Assembly (NCBI GenBank): GCA_029008875.1
Contig: JAQXJP010000035.1
Location: 248,001-312,000 of the forward strand
Direction of reading: 5' to 3'
Length of the DNA: 64,000 nucleotides
Origin: Lachnospiraceae bacterium
GTDB lineage: Bacteria > Bacillota > Clostridia > Lachnospirales > Lachnospiraceae
The notes below the pieces were generated by a model. The model saw nothing but the letters and a program-made list of their open reading frames with translations, did no database searches and was not told where the DNA came from. The position numbers were made by a program, and so were the translations under genes. Shown here one piece after another: positions 36,128 to 45,222 of the stretch (the first letter of the stretch is position 1; each line of letters starts with the position of its first letter).

Positions 36128-36856
36128 CTATTGTCTGCCTTTCATTGCCTCTTCAACTCTGGCTACGTCCTCCGGTCTGTCCACGGCAATGGTAGATGAA
36201 TCTACCGTCACAAACTTTATGTTGATATGATTTTCCACGAATCTCATCATTTCGATATCTTCTATTTTCTCAATTTTTCCCCTTTCTGTCTCGGCAAAAT
36301 AGAGCAACGCTTTTCTTGTCAAACCATATAACCCAAGATGCTTCATATATGTGATATCCTGCCCTTTCTTCGGGTACGGGATTGGAGAGCGAGACAAATA
36401 GATTCCATCATCCTCTGCATTAGTCACTACTTTTACGCAGGTGTTGGAAGTGATCTCTCTTTCCTCCTTGATGGGCGTGATGGTATTGATCACTTCTGTC
36501 TCGGGATGCTCCATTTTATAGTCCACCACCTTCTTGATGGTCTCCGGCTCAATCATCGGCTCATCGCCCTGGATATTCACATAAAAGTCTGCCTCAATCT
36601 TCCTTGCCACCTCACCGAGACGGTCTGTACCGGTCTGATGAGTATTCGATGTCATAATGACATTCATATCATACTGTTTGCATGCCGCTTCAATCCGCTG
36701 ATCATCGGTTGCCACATACACTTCATCAAAGGCCTCAACCTTCATTGCCTGCTGATATACCCAGTAAATCATAGGTTTCCCACAGATATCTGTCAACGGT
36801 TTACCCGGAAAACGGGATGATTCATAGCGGGATGGAATAACTCCAATAATTTTCAT
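36128..36856 (-). CDS. kdsB: 3-deoxy-manno-octulosonate cytidylyltransferase (CMP-Kdo synthetase)
   Basis: A 242-residue enzyme that activates Kdo or a related ulosonate with CTP. Diagnostic blocks are IIGVIPSRYESSRFPGKPL, VYVATDDQRI, TGTDRLGEVA, FYVNIQGDEPMIEPE and KHLGLYGLTRKAL, ending with TIAVDRPEDVARVEE. Length is normal. It is sandwiched between the aldolase fusion and a GT42/DUF115-like gene. Kdo is classically a Gram-negative LPS sugar, and no kdsA, kdsC, waaA or lipid A gene is visible, so the sugar made here may be a Kdo analogue in a Gram-positive glycan. Confidence 0.9.
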   Translation of the reverse strand: MKIIGVIPSRYESSRFPGKPLTDICGKPMIYWVYQQAMKVEAFDEVYVATDDQRIEAACKQYDMNVIMTSNTHQTGTDRLGEVARKIEADFYVNIQGDEPMIEPETIKKVVDYKMEHPETEVINTITPIKEEREITSNTCVKVVTNAEDDGIYLSRSPIPYPKKGQDITYMKHLGLYGLTRKALLYFAETERGKIEKIEDIEMMRFVENHINIKFVTVDSSTIAVDRPEDVARVEEAMKGRQ

Positions 36857-36883
36857 ACGTATTTACCTCTTTTCTATTTCAAA

Positions 36884-37723
36884 TTATCGCGTAATAATGT
36901 CTTCCAAATTCACTCGTTTAAATGTCTCCAATTGTCCGCCCCTGGTTGCATTGTAGATGGTAAAACCATGCGCATCTGCGTAATCTTTTGCAATCTCAAA
37001 CTGCGGAAGCATTTGATTCCCATTCTTTATGAGACGTTCCTGCGTCCATTTCGTCTTGTGATCAATATACGTCACATTCTCACTGTACATTTTCGGTTGC
37101 GCGTAGTTACAATCCACCCCCAACAAATAGATCTCAGAAAAACCCATATAGGCAGCAAATTGAAGCATTGCGTATACCACTGACTTCCCCGTATAAACAA
37201 CCTGTGTGATATCACCACTGAAATCGGTCTCCGGGAATGCTTTCGGAAACAGGCGTCTCCAGAAGGTATCCGTCATCATATTGGCCGTGTCATCTTTGGG
37301 AAATGCGATTCCATTCTTCCCATCGTAGGTCGCATCCATATCCGTGTAGAAGAAAACCGGGATATCTTCCCTCTTCAATTGATCTCCCATGATTTCAACG
37401 GCATGGGAATCCACGATGCCATAATATGTTCCACGCCAATCGGTCTTATCATACATGGTCAGACAGGAATTGACAGCAAATGTGTATTCCCCCTTAAGCA
37501 AGTCTACATCTTCCAACCGAAGGCTTGGCCCGGTTCCAACGATAAAACAGCGCTCACCCTTATGAACGTCATGGAACCTGCTCAAGTTTTTTACATAAAC
37601 CTCATGCAAATTTTCGTTTCTTTTCGTTACTTCCTTTTTCTTCCTCCGATAAACGAACAGGGTCTGTATGTCTCGTACAAACCGAATCGCACCAGGGAAA
37701 TGATTCTTTATAAATTCCTTCAT
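36884..37723 (-). CDS. GT42/DUF115-like putative ulosonyltransferase
   Basis: A 279-residue soluble protein with CFIVGTGPSLRLEDVDLL (GTGPSL at 63-68) and, later, YTGKSVVYAMLQFAAYMGFSEIYLLGVDC (in two parts, about 177-205). That is the same two-block pattern as the 10011-10766 protein and the aldolase C-termini. The family includes MptE-like proteins and is close to GT42 sialyltransferases. Its position right upstream of kdsB on the transcript makes transfer of the CMP-ulosonate the most likely job. AGGAG precedes the ATG. Enzymatic role inferred. Confidence 0.68.
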   Translation of the reverse strand: MKEFIKNHFPGAIRFVRDIQTLFVYRRKKKEVTKRNENLHEVYVKNLSRFHDVHKGERCFIVGTGPSLRLEDVDLLKGEYTFAVNSCLTMYDKTDWRGTYYGIVDSHAVEIMGDQLKREDIPVFFYTDMDATYDGKNGIAFPKDDTANMMTDTFWRRLFPKAFPETDFSGDITQVVYTGKSVVYAMLQFAAYMGFSEIYLLGVDCNYAQPKMYSENVTYIDHKTKWTQERLIKNGNQMLPQFEIAKDYADAHGFTIYNATRGGQLETFKRVNLEDIITR

Positions 37724-37726
37724 GCC

Positions 37727-38905
37727 TTACTCCTCTATGATAGCTTCCCACTTTTTGATAATATGTTCAATCGCAAGCGACTCCGCCATCCGTTTCGCTT
37801 CCTCCGCCATCTGCTTTAATTCTTCCCGGGGTAGCTTTGTCATGGCAAGCATTTTTTCTGCAAATTCCTGCGTATCAAAAGCCTTTGCCAACATGCCCTG
37901 CTTTCCATCCGTCACCAGCGGCTCCACCGCGGTAATATCATATGCCACTACCGGAAGCCCCATCTCAAAGGCCTCTGTCAACACCATTGGAAAGCCTTCC
38001 CATCTGGAGGAAAGAACATAGATAGAAGCTTCCTGCAGGTGTTTTCGCACCTCATTCGTATAGCCTGTGATACGGACGCGCTCCTCCAATCCTTCATCCT
38101 TTATCATCGCCTCCAATTCAGGACGCATTTCCCCGTCTCCTACCAATACCAGCTTCCACTCTGCATTCCATTTTGCGAACTGGGCAAATGACCGAAGCAA
38201 AAGATCGAACCCCTTTTGCCTGATTATTCTCCCACATCCGACAAAAGTCTTATTCGTAAGCGCACTCTTTTCCACACTTACAAAACTCCTGGGATTATAT
38301 ATTACATCACAATCCACATCAAACGCTTCTTTGTATCGCTTTGCAATATATTGATTCAGGACAACACAATGATCCAGTTTCGCGGCACCGGCTCCAAACA
38401 CCTGATCCATATGCCAGAAGTACAATCCCGGCGTCTCGAAATATGCCTCATAGGAATTATGCTCCCAACCGATTGTTTTACAATTCAGCCGATCCGCAAT
38501 TAACCCCAGATGCATGGAATTACTTCCGGACACACCTATGATTATATCATAAGGTTCCCTGGATAGTTCTTCTACCCATATGTCCTGCCACTTCTTCTGG
38601 AAATATGCATATTCCAATAATCTGTAAAAACATTTATTGCGATACAACAGATTCGTCTTCTCGTTCACATCCCGAATCATCCGTCTTGTGATTCGATTGA
38701 TCATCCCAAACCTCGGCTGCATGGTATAGCGAATTTCTATTTTGTCATCCAATCCGTACGGATTGGCAGCGCGCTCCTGCTCCGTATCCATCGTATAAAT
38801 AATAATTTCATGCTTCTTTGCCAGCTCGTTTGCAATCACTGCGGTTACCCGTTGCTCTCCTCCATGGGTGAATACGGATGATGCCACAAGACAAATTTTT
38901 GCCAT
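37727..38905 (-). CDS. GT4-family glycosyltransferase
   Basis: A 392-residue GT-B enzyme. The N-terminal KICLVASSVFTHGGEQRVTAV carries the glycine-rich acceptor loop. The C-terminal KTFVGCGRIIRQKGFDLLL, LVGDGEMRPELE and SSRWEGFPMVLTEAFEMG supply the E-x7-E nucleotide-sugar site. The ATG at 38905 overlaps the previous stop (TAATG) and has GAGGAG upstream. It ends 3 bases before the GT42/DUF115-like gene. Retaining transfer to the repeat unit is inferred; sugar unknown. Confidence 0.85.
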   Translation of the reverse strand: MAKICLVASSVFTHGGEQRVTAVIANELAKKHEIIIYTMDTEQERAANPYGLDDKIEIRYTMQPRFGMINRITRRMIRDVNEKTNLLYRNKCFYRLLEYAYFQKKWQDIWVEELSREPYDIIIGVSGSNSMHLGLIADRLNCKTIGWEHNSYEAYFETPGLYFWHMDQVFGAGAAKLDHCVVLNQYIAKRYKEAFDVDCDVIYNPRSFVSVEKSALTNKTFVGCGRIIRQKGFDLLLRSFAQFAKWNAEWKLVLVGDGEMRPELEAMIKDEGLEERVRITGYTNEVRKHLQEASIYVLSSRWEGFPMVLTEAFEMGLPVVAYDITAVEPLVTDGKQGMLAKAFDTQEFAEKMLAMTKLPREELKQMAEEAKRMAESLAIEHIIKKWEAIIEE

Positions 38906-39861
38906 TAACGTCTCCTCATTTTTTCTACCACTTTTTCGAACGCTGCAACCGGATGACATAAATAATGGCGAATCCGCAGTTTCCTGTATGCACGTTTTTT
39001 GCGATGTATCTGTCGTATGAATTCCCGTTTTGCAAGTTTCGTCTCCTCTACTGTTGCCGGGAACTCTGTCAATTCGTGTTCCGCAAGACTTCCGTTATTG
39101 TAGTCACCCTCTGTATTGCAATGTACCCCCGTTCCGTCGAACCCAATATTCTCACATAGGCGTTTATTCGGGAAAAGGGTCATCCCATCCTGCCGAAACA
39201 TCGTCCAGTAAGCTCTGATTGCCCAGGAGTCGATACTATGCTCTTCCATCTGCTGTTTCATCATCAAGCTGTTATCCAGACAGTTTTCATAGTCGAAGGC
39301 CCTCTTCACTTTGGGATTGGTTTTGGTTTCTTCCCAGCCCGTGGCATTCTCATCAAAGGTTGCCCAACGGTCTGCCCATGTGGCCCATGTCCAGGATGAG
39401 AACACTTTTAGGAAGTAGCTTTCCGGGAGTTTTGGATTTCCATTTGGATAATGGGAATATCCTGTAATGGAGAAAACCTTTTTTTCCTTTTCATAGCGTT
39501 CCAAACCGGTACTCATATAGTTTAGAAAATACCTGTCCGTGACCAGATCATCTTCCATGACAATGACTCTGCCGTGCTTCCCTACAACCTCTGTCACCCC
39601 ATGGATAATGGATCTTGCCAATCCCCAGTTTTCTTCTCTCATGGTAATATGCACTTGTTTGAAACCGGTGATATTTCTCACATATGCCCGGGTTTCCTCT
39701 ACCTTCTCCCTCATCTGCTCCTTCTTGGGATAATCACAAAATACATATAATTCGGTCTCTTCCGCTCCGATATTCTGTTTTAATGCCTCTACCGTCTTGC
39801 GGGTATGCTCCGGTCTGTTATAGACAAAGAGCACTACCGGTGCATAATTGTTTATTTGCAT
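38905..39861 (-). CDS. GT2/GNT-I-like glycosyltransferase
   Basis: A 318-residue GT-A protein. APVVLFVYNRPEHTRKTVEAL at the start, ENWGLARSIIHGVTEV and VIVMEDDLVTDRYFLNYM (acidic metal motif) are typical of a GT2-like group resembling N-acetylglucosaminyltransferase I. SSWTWATWADRWATFD is a further conserved aromatic patch of these capsule enzymes. The C-terminal 40 residues are highly basic. Start overlaps the end of the preceding GT4 gene by 10 bases, with GGAAATAG as the ribosome site. Sugar unknown. Confidence 0.75.
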   Translation of the reverse strand: MQINNYAPVVLFVYNRPEHTRKTVEALKQNIGAEETELYVFCDYPKKEQMREKVEETRAYVRNITGFKQVHITMREENWGLARSIIHGVTEVVGKHGRVIVMEDDLVTDRYFLNYMSTGLERYEKEKKVFSITGYSHYPNGNPKLPESYFLKVFSSWTWATWADRWATFDENATGWEETKTNPKVKRAFDYENCLDNSLMMKQQMEEHSIDSWAIRAYWTMFRQDGMTLFPNKRLCENIGFDGTGVHCNTEGDYNNGSLAEHELTEFPATVEETKLAKREFIRQIHRKKRAYRKLRIRHYLCHPVAAFEKVVEKMRRR

Positions 39862-41120
39862 TCTATTTCCTCATATATGTGAATCAAGTCAGAGATATTT
39901 TTATCCACATCAAATATCCGGGCTGCGTGAGCTCTGGCATTGTCTGTGATCCTCTTTGCTTCCGCCCCCATCTCAAAGAATTTCTCCACATAGTATGCAA
40001 GCATATATGGTGCATCATGCTGATAGACATATCCTTCTGTTTCATGGGCAATCATATTTTTGACACCGCCCACGTCGGATACTACAGTGGGAGTTCCCAA
40101 CAGCATTGCCTCCCCCAAAGAATTCGGGGAATTCTCGATTGCAGAAGGTGAGACAAAGACATTTGCTTTTAAATATTGCTCGCACATCTGCTTCTCGTCT
40201 AAAGTGTCCAGAAAAAATATCTGTTCCTCCAAATGGTATTTTTTGATTAATTTCTTAATATAATACTGATAACTGTTCAATCGGAGTCTCTCTCTCCAAT
40301 TCGCGGGATGCAAGTAATCCCTCTCCGTGATGTACAACTTCACCTTTGGATATTTTCGTTTCAGTATCGCCAAGGCCTCTATCATGAAGTGAAACCCTTT
40401 GTATGGCACACCTCCCTGGCTCATAAAAATGCGGTAGGGTTCACAGGTCTCATACTGCCACTCCTCCTGATAAAAACTGTCTCGCAGAATCTCATTGTTA
40501 AAATGATATACCACCTCCGGCCGGAACATCTTCGTACATGCCTCATCCCAATCGGTTCGCCCGATTACATGCCTCGCTTTTCTTAAAGCTTTTATCTCAT
40601 ACGTTCCTCTGACTGCAAATTCCCGCTTTGCACCTAGAATGTTGCAATGTCGCAAAATATCCCGAACTGTGTAAAAATGTTGCACCCATTCCGGAAGTGC
40701 CGCCACATAATGTCCCGCATAGATTGAGACAAGCCCCTGAATGGACACAACTGTGTGATCCAGATATCCGGTTTTTTCACCGGCATTCATAACGCTGAGT
40801 GTATGCGGAAACTCTGTTCCAAACACATGAATCACATCCGGTTTAATCTCCTGATAGACTTTTACAAACTCTTCCTCTACATTCTCATCAAAGCGACTGA
40901 CGGTCTTACATTTTCTCGGGACAGAAACGAATGTCACCTTTTCTCCCTTCCCGATTGCGATCTCTTTTTGTTCACAAGATGTATATGCGATATATAAATC
41001 TACTTTTTCTCGCAGCGCTTTGCTTATTCCCACAAGCCAGGATACCCGAACCTGCGCCTCATCTCCCATAACCGCTTTTGCTTCCGGGATTGGAACATTA
41101 CATATCCATAATACTTTCAT
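39852..41120 (-). CDS. GT4-family glycosyltransferase
   Basis: A 422-residue GT-B enzyme. It opens KVLWICNVPIPEAKAVMG and has HVFGTEFPHTLSV and SIQGLVSIYAGHYVAALP in the acceptor half. RIFMSQGGVPYKGFHFMIEAL, VFVSPSAIENSPNSLGEAML (E-x7-E) and GTPTVVSDVGG are in the donor half. It overlaps the Wzy-like gene by 23 bases. Likely adds one sugar to the repeat unit in the cytoplasm. Confidence 0.85.
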   Translation of the reverse strand: MKVLWICNVPIPEAKAVMGDEAQVRVSWLVGISKALREKVDLYIAYTSCEQKEIAIGKGEKVTFVSVPRKCKTVSRFDENVEEEFVKVYQEIKPDVIHVFGTEFPHTLSVMNAGEKTGYLDHTVVSIQGLVSIYAGHYVAALPEWVQHFYTVRDILRHCNILGAKREFAVRGTYEIKALRKARHVIGRTDWDEACTKMFRPEVVYHFNNEILRDSFYQEEWQYETCEPYRIFMSQGGVPYKGFHFMIEALAILKRKYPKVKLYITERDYLHPANWRERLRLNSYQYYIKKLIKKYHLEEQIFFLDTLDEKQMCEQYLKANVFVSPSAIENSPNSLGEAMLLGTPTVVSDVGGVKNMIAHETEGYVYQHDAPYMLAYYVEKFFEMGAEAKRITDNARAHAARIFDVDKNISDLIHIYEEIECK

Positions 41121-42321
41121 TTTTCTTCTCCTGTTCCCTTAACCAGCCCTGATATGCACAATATCCTATATAAAATCCAACTATGGGTGAAGAAAAGGGG
41201 ATTGCAGACACCATCATCACCATAAATCCGAGCGTATAAAAAATACGAAATTGTCTTGGATATCCGCGCCATACAATCATAGCGATAACAACCAGTATGA
41301 TAACCGAGAGTAAACCGCCTTCCACCAACATGCATCCGATTCCACTCATCCACTTGTAGTCACTTAAGCCCTGGGGCATTCCGTGATGTTCGATAAAGCT
41401 TCCGAACGTGTCTGTGATTGCCAGAATCCTTCTTTTTATACTGCCGTCTTCCAAAAATCTCTCAGGGTTCTCAAAGAGATAGTCCACCAAAATCCGTATT
41501 CTAGTCCCCTTGGATACATAATTGCGGACATAGTATATACCTGCTCCCGCACATCCGGCCAACAATAGGATCTTGACAAACGTGTACTTTTTCCTCATGC
41601 ACAGCTCATTTATTATGAATGCTACGGCATATACGCCCAAATAGATGATGGTAACGGAGGATCCGGCAAAGAATAGTATTTGAACCAACAACATTCCCAC
41701 ATAGAACAGGGCATGTTTTCTCAAATTAATTGCCAGAAGTATCATGAATACACACATATATCCGTATGCGGACGGCTCCGTAGCCAACCCAACGACTCCG
41801 CGCGTCTGGTTCGTGGAATGTCTCGAAAGCAAACCATATCCGAAACTGCTGTTGATATATTTCTGTATGAAGCCTACTCCAAACCAAATCCATATGCACA
41901 ATTTTATGAGCTTATCATTCAAGCCTTTCCCGTACTGTAATATGAGAAAGGTAGCATAGGGAATAAATACCAACGAAGCATAGGTAAAATAACTTCTGAA
42001 CACCATATAGATAGAAATCTGCCTGATTCCTGTTATGGCGAATACTCCCATTGCAACTCCCAACAAGCACAATAATACGACGATTCTCGGTATTCTGGGA
42101 TTTTTCCAAACTCCAATGAGTACAATTGCCAGAGCCACTAACAGCCCATATGGTTGTGTATCGGAACCAATATATACCAATTCAATAAAAGGAAAAAAAC
42201 AGGTTAGATACAATAGGAGTTCTAGTCCTCTATATATGAGCTGTTCCCTTCCCCAGCTTTGCACTTTTCGTTCAAACTTCATTGTCCCAAAAGGATTCTT
42301 TACCCTTACAGGTATATTCAT
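41098..42321 (-). CDS. Wzy-like O-antigen/capsule polymerase
   Basis: A 407-residue membrane protein with about eleven hydrophobic helices. A large outside loop in the second half contains YGLLSRHSTNQTRGVVGLATEPSAYGYM (in two parts), followed by long-loop residues around RILVDYLFENPERFLEDGS. The TEPSAYGY motif is common in bacterial Wzy-type polymerases. It lies in the middle of a run of repeat-unit glycosyltransferases, as expected for the polymerase of a Wzy-dependent pathway. No MOP-type Wzx flippase was recognised in the window. Call is by topology and motif. Confidence 0.68.
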   Translation of the reverse strand: MNIPVRVKNPFGTMKFERKVQSWGREQLIYRGLELLLYLTCFFPFIELVYIGSDTQPYGLLVALAIVLIGVWKNPRIPRIVVLLCLLGVAMGVFAITGIRQISIYMVFRSYFTYASLVFIPYATFLILQYGKGLNDKLIKLCIWIWFGVGFIQKYINSSFGYGLLSRHSTNQTRGVVGLATEPSAYGYMCVFMILLAINLRKHALFYVGMLLVQILFFAGSSVTIIYLGVYAVAFIINELCMRKKYTFVKILLLAGCAGAGIYYVRNYVSKGTRIRILVDYLFENPERFLEDGSIKRRILAITDTFGSFIEHHGMPQGLSDYKWMSGIGCMLVEGGLLSVIILVVIAMIVWRGYPRQFRIFYTLGFMVMMVSAIPFSSPIVGFYIGYCAYQGWLREQEKKNESIMDM

Positions 42322-42327
42322 AACAAC

Positions 42328-43533
42328 TTACCTTTCCTCCAACGCCTTCTCATACAATCGGGTATACTCTTCATTTGCAATCACTTCCGCGAAGTTCTCT
42401 CTATATGCCAGGCATTTTTCTACATAACTGTCCCTGTCTGACTCAATTCTTGCAATCGCCTCCTCCGCGAGCGCAACGTTCCTCGCCGGCACAACATGAC
42501 CGCACCCGGATCCCACACTCTCCGGAACTGCAGTTAAATCATAAGTCACTACAGGCGTTCCACAGCAAATCGCTTCCCCTGTTGTCATTCCCATTGTCTC
42601 TTCGATACTTGCATTGAAATAGATATCTGCGGCAGAATACCACTCAATCAATTCCTGGACATCCTGCGTTCTCTCAATTCCCAAGATACGAGCCGGGAGT
42701 CTTTGTATCTGCTCTTTGCTTAACCCTATCAGTACAATCTGATACTCCTCGCTAAGCATTTCGCTAAGCTGTATATAATCGCATAACCCTTTTCTGGCAT
42801 CCCAGATATTCGCCACTCCAAGAATTACTTTCTTGTTTTCCAGTTGATACTTTCTCTTTATCTCTGATTCAGTGGGTGTAAATAATTTTGTATCAATGCC
42901 ATTCGGGATTGCTATACACCGGGTATTTGCGAAAAAGGACTGCTCCACTTCCCTCTTTAGCCAAACGGAAGGGGTCACCAGATACAACTTCTCCGGGGAA
43001 GTAAAGAGCTTCTTTTTCACCTGATAATTTTCTCCGGAGTTGTCCCAAAACAGGCTCCCCGGGTAGGCTCTTTTCTGCGGGCATTTCCCGCACTGCGCTT
43101 TCCATTTCTCGCAGCCTGCACTGCTATAATATGCACAGTGTCCCGTATAGGTCCAGCAGTCATGCAGAGTCCACACCACCGGGCGATTGTACTCCTTTAA
43201 GAAGTGAAATAATATCTCAATATTCAAGTAATACCCGTGCACATTGTGCAAATGGATGATATCCGGGTTGTATTCCTCAATCTTCGCAATCAACTGCTTT
43301 GTGGCTTTTCCCGAATACATCCCGTGACGGTCTGTAAGGCGGGTCATGATTCCATGCCAGTAAATTTCAAGCTTATTGCCAAAGCGAAATGTATCCACAT
43401 CTGCCGGTGCATTCCCTCTGGCGTAGGCGATACAACTCTGATTGCCCTGTTCTTCCAACATGCGGGCGAGGTTCACGGCAATCCTACCGGTGCTTCCGGT
43501 CCCGCACACGGTATTTATTTGAAAAACCTTCAT
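42328..43533 (-). CDS. GT4-family glycosyltransferase
   Basis: A 401-residue GT-B enzyme. The N-terminal KVFQINTVCGTGSTGRIAVNLARML has the glycine loop, and IIHLHNVHGYYLN and WTLHDCWTYTGHCAYY follow. Cysteines in the CEKWKAQCGKCPQKRAYPG stretch recall WcaC-like enzymes that carry this motif. The donor half shows FNASIEETMGMTTGEAICCG (E-x7-E). I use ATG at 43533 with AAGGAG 10 bases upstream rather than GTG at 43539. Sugar unknown. Confidence 0.84.
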   Translation of the reverse strand: MKVFQINTVCGTGSTGRIAVNLARMLEEQGNQSCIAYARGNAPADVDTFRFGNKLEIYWHGIMTRLTDRHGMYSGKATKQLIAKIEEYNPDIIHLHNVHGYYLNIEILFHFLKEYNRPVVWTLHDCWTYTGHCAYYSSAGCEKWKAQCGKCPQKRAYPGSLFWDNSGENYQVKKKLFTSPEKLYLVTPSVWLKREVEQSFFANTRCIAIPNGIDTKLFTPTESEIKRKYQLENKKVILGVANIWDARKGLCDYIQLSEMLSEEYQIVLIGLSKEQIQRLPARILGIERTQDVQELIEWYSAADIYFNASIEETMGMTTGEAICCGTPVVTYDLTAVPESVGSGCGHVVPARNVALAEEAIARIESDRDSYVEKCLAYRENFAEVIANEEYTRLYEKALEER

Positions 43534-43549
43534 TCCCACATGCTCCTTC

Positions 43550-44299
43550 TTATCTCAAAATCATTTTTGCCACTTCCATGGCTATGCATTCCAACAGATA
43601 CAGTCTGCTCATTCCGTTTTCCCGGTAGATGCGATATCTGGCCTTACAGCGGGAAACGGCATCTCTCATACTGCCCTTATTGCTGATGCCTCCTACGCGG
43701 AAGTTTGCGAGTACCTCATTTAACACGGTAATCTTATAGCCTGCATTCCGCACCTTTAATACAAAATCCCAATCATCATGTACACTAACACATTGGTACA
43801 AAAAACGGTCATATACACTTCTGCGCACAAAGGTTGTGGGGTGATTCCAATCTCTGCTGGTGGCATACTTCCGATATCTGGAATGTTTAATCATCTCCCC
43901 CTGTTCCTTGATGAGACGAATGTCTGCATAAAACATATCAAAATCAGTCTTGTGAAAGGTATCTACCACCCGTTCCACAGCCTGCTCCTCATACCAATCA
44001 TCACTGTTGATGATTCCGATCAGAGTTCCCGTGCAGTTTTTTATGCCCTTATTCATGGCATCATAAATACCCTTGTCCGGTTCGCTGATGATGTGATACT
44101 GCATGCCACGCTCGGCAAATGCAGCTTCGTATTCTTTTGCAATGGCAACGGTGTCATCTTTGGACGCCCCATCAATAATCCAATACTCAATATTGGTATA
44201 TGTCTGATGTAACACGGATTCAATTGTATCACGAATTGTTTTTTCGCTATTATAGCTGACCGTTACAATGCTAACGACCAAATCCTGCTGTATCTCCAT
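43550..44299 (-). CDS. GT2-family glycosyltransferase (WcaA/WcaE-like)
   Basis: A 249-residue GT-A enzyme. VVSIVTVSYNSEKTIRDTIESV, YWIIDGASKDDTV, PDKGIYDAMNKGI and IGIINSDDWYEEQAV (the DD metal site) form a typical short colanic-acid-type GT2. RVGGISNKGSMRDAVSRC at the end also fits that family. Lies 26 bases after the reductase gene on the transcript. Adds one sugar to the nascent unit; donor unknown. Confidence 0.84.
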   Translation of the reverse strand: MEIQQDLVVSIVTVSYNSEKTIRDTIESVLHQTYTNIEYWIIDGASKDDTVAIAKEYEAAFAERGMQYHIISEPDKGIYDAMNKGIKNCTGTLIGIINSDDWYEEQAVERVVDTFHKTDFDMFYADIRLIKEQGEMIKHSRYRKYATSRDWNHPTTFVRRSVYDRFLYQCVSVHDDWDFVLKVRNAGYKITVLNEVLANFRVGGISNKGSMRDAVSRCKARYRIYRENGMSRLYLLECIAMEVAKMILR

Positions 44300-44325
44300 A
44301 TTTGTCTGCTTTCCTGCCCCATTTT

Positions 44326-45222
44326 CTACTCATCTGTCCTGGTCAACCTGATGGATGTCTCGAAGGAAACCGTCTGGTATTCCTCAATCTTGATTGGTCC
44401 CTCTGACAGTTCTTTATCGTATACCAGGCTTCCAAAAGCCTTATTACACATCTTCCCGTATTGCCCATGCATGCGGGAAAAGAGGTAGATTACCCAGTTA
44501 AACAACGGGGTCACCCAGATTCTCTTGTGATGTTCTGCTGCAATCTTCTCCACCATGTGGGAGGTCGTCACATATCTCTCATTTTGCGGATAAAAGATTC
44601 CACTCACCTCACGCTCAATTGCCAAATGTACAAATTCACATAAATTATTGATAAAGATCATGGAACGCTCGTTTTTAATATCCGGAAATATCGGCAACGT
44701 CCTGGCAAACTTCTCCAATATCGGGAAGTTTCCTTTACTTCCTTTCCCATATACCATCGGCGGGCGCAAGATAACAACCTTAAAGTTATCATCATTCAAT
44801 TTCAACAAACCTTTTTCCGCCTGAACCTTGCTGTCTCCATAAAAGTTCGCAGGGGAGGTGGGAGTATCCCGCGTGATGACGCGCTGCTTTCCCACCGGTG
44901 CACTCTCCCCGTACACACTCATGCTGCTCATAAAAATAAACTGCTGCACCCCATCCTCTTTTGCTTTCTTCGCCGTCTCAATGGCCATATCACAGTTAAT
45001 GGCATAATACTTGCGCTTTACTTCCTCTGAGACGCTGGTCACATCGGCATGGGCTAACCCCGCAACATGAAAAATGGCATAATGCCCCGCAAAACTCTTA
45101 TTACGCCACTTCCCATCAATCATATCTATTGTATCCACACAGTAATCCGGATATTGCTGCATCCATTTCTCGAAGGAGGTACCAACATAACTGTTGATAC
45201 CTGTGATTAATATTTTCTTCAT
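44326..45222 (-). CDS. SDR-family UDP-HexNAc 4-reductase/epimerase (WbpV-like)
   Basis: A 298-residue SDR with LITGINSYVGTSFEKWM at residues 5-21, FIFMSSMSVYGESAPVG, the FYGDSKVQAEKG YxxxK pair and ILRPPMVYGKGSKGNFP. The last block is shared with WbpV/Gnn-like reductases that turn UDP-4-keto-6-deoxy-GlcNAc into UDP-quinovosamine or fucosamine. It overlaps the initiating transferase gene by 4 bases (ATGA), and such a reductase next to its PGT is a common arrangement. The 4-keto substrate could come from the dehydratase at 49182-51059. Exact product inferred. Confidence 0.75.
   Translation of the reverse strand: MKKILITGINSYVGTSFEKWMQQYPDYCVDTIDMIDGKWRNKSFAGHYAIFHVAGLAHADVTSVSEEVKRKYYAINCDMAIETAKKAKEDGVQQFIFMSSMSVYGESAPVGKQRVITRDTPTSPANFYGDSKVQAEKGLLKLNDDNFKVVILRPPMVYGKGSKGNFPILEKFARTLPIFPDIKNERSMIFINNLCEFVHLAIEREVSGIFYPQNERYVTTSHMVEKIAAEHHKRIWVTPLFNWVIYLFSRMHGQYGKMCNKAFGSLVYDKELSEGPIKIEEYQTVSFETSIRLTRTDE

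Noticed and set aside
36338-36820. Plus-strand open frame of about 160 codons opposite kdsB
   Set aside because: kdsB is unmistakable on the other strand; the frame shows no motif.
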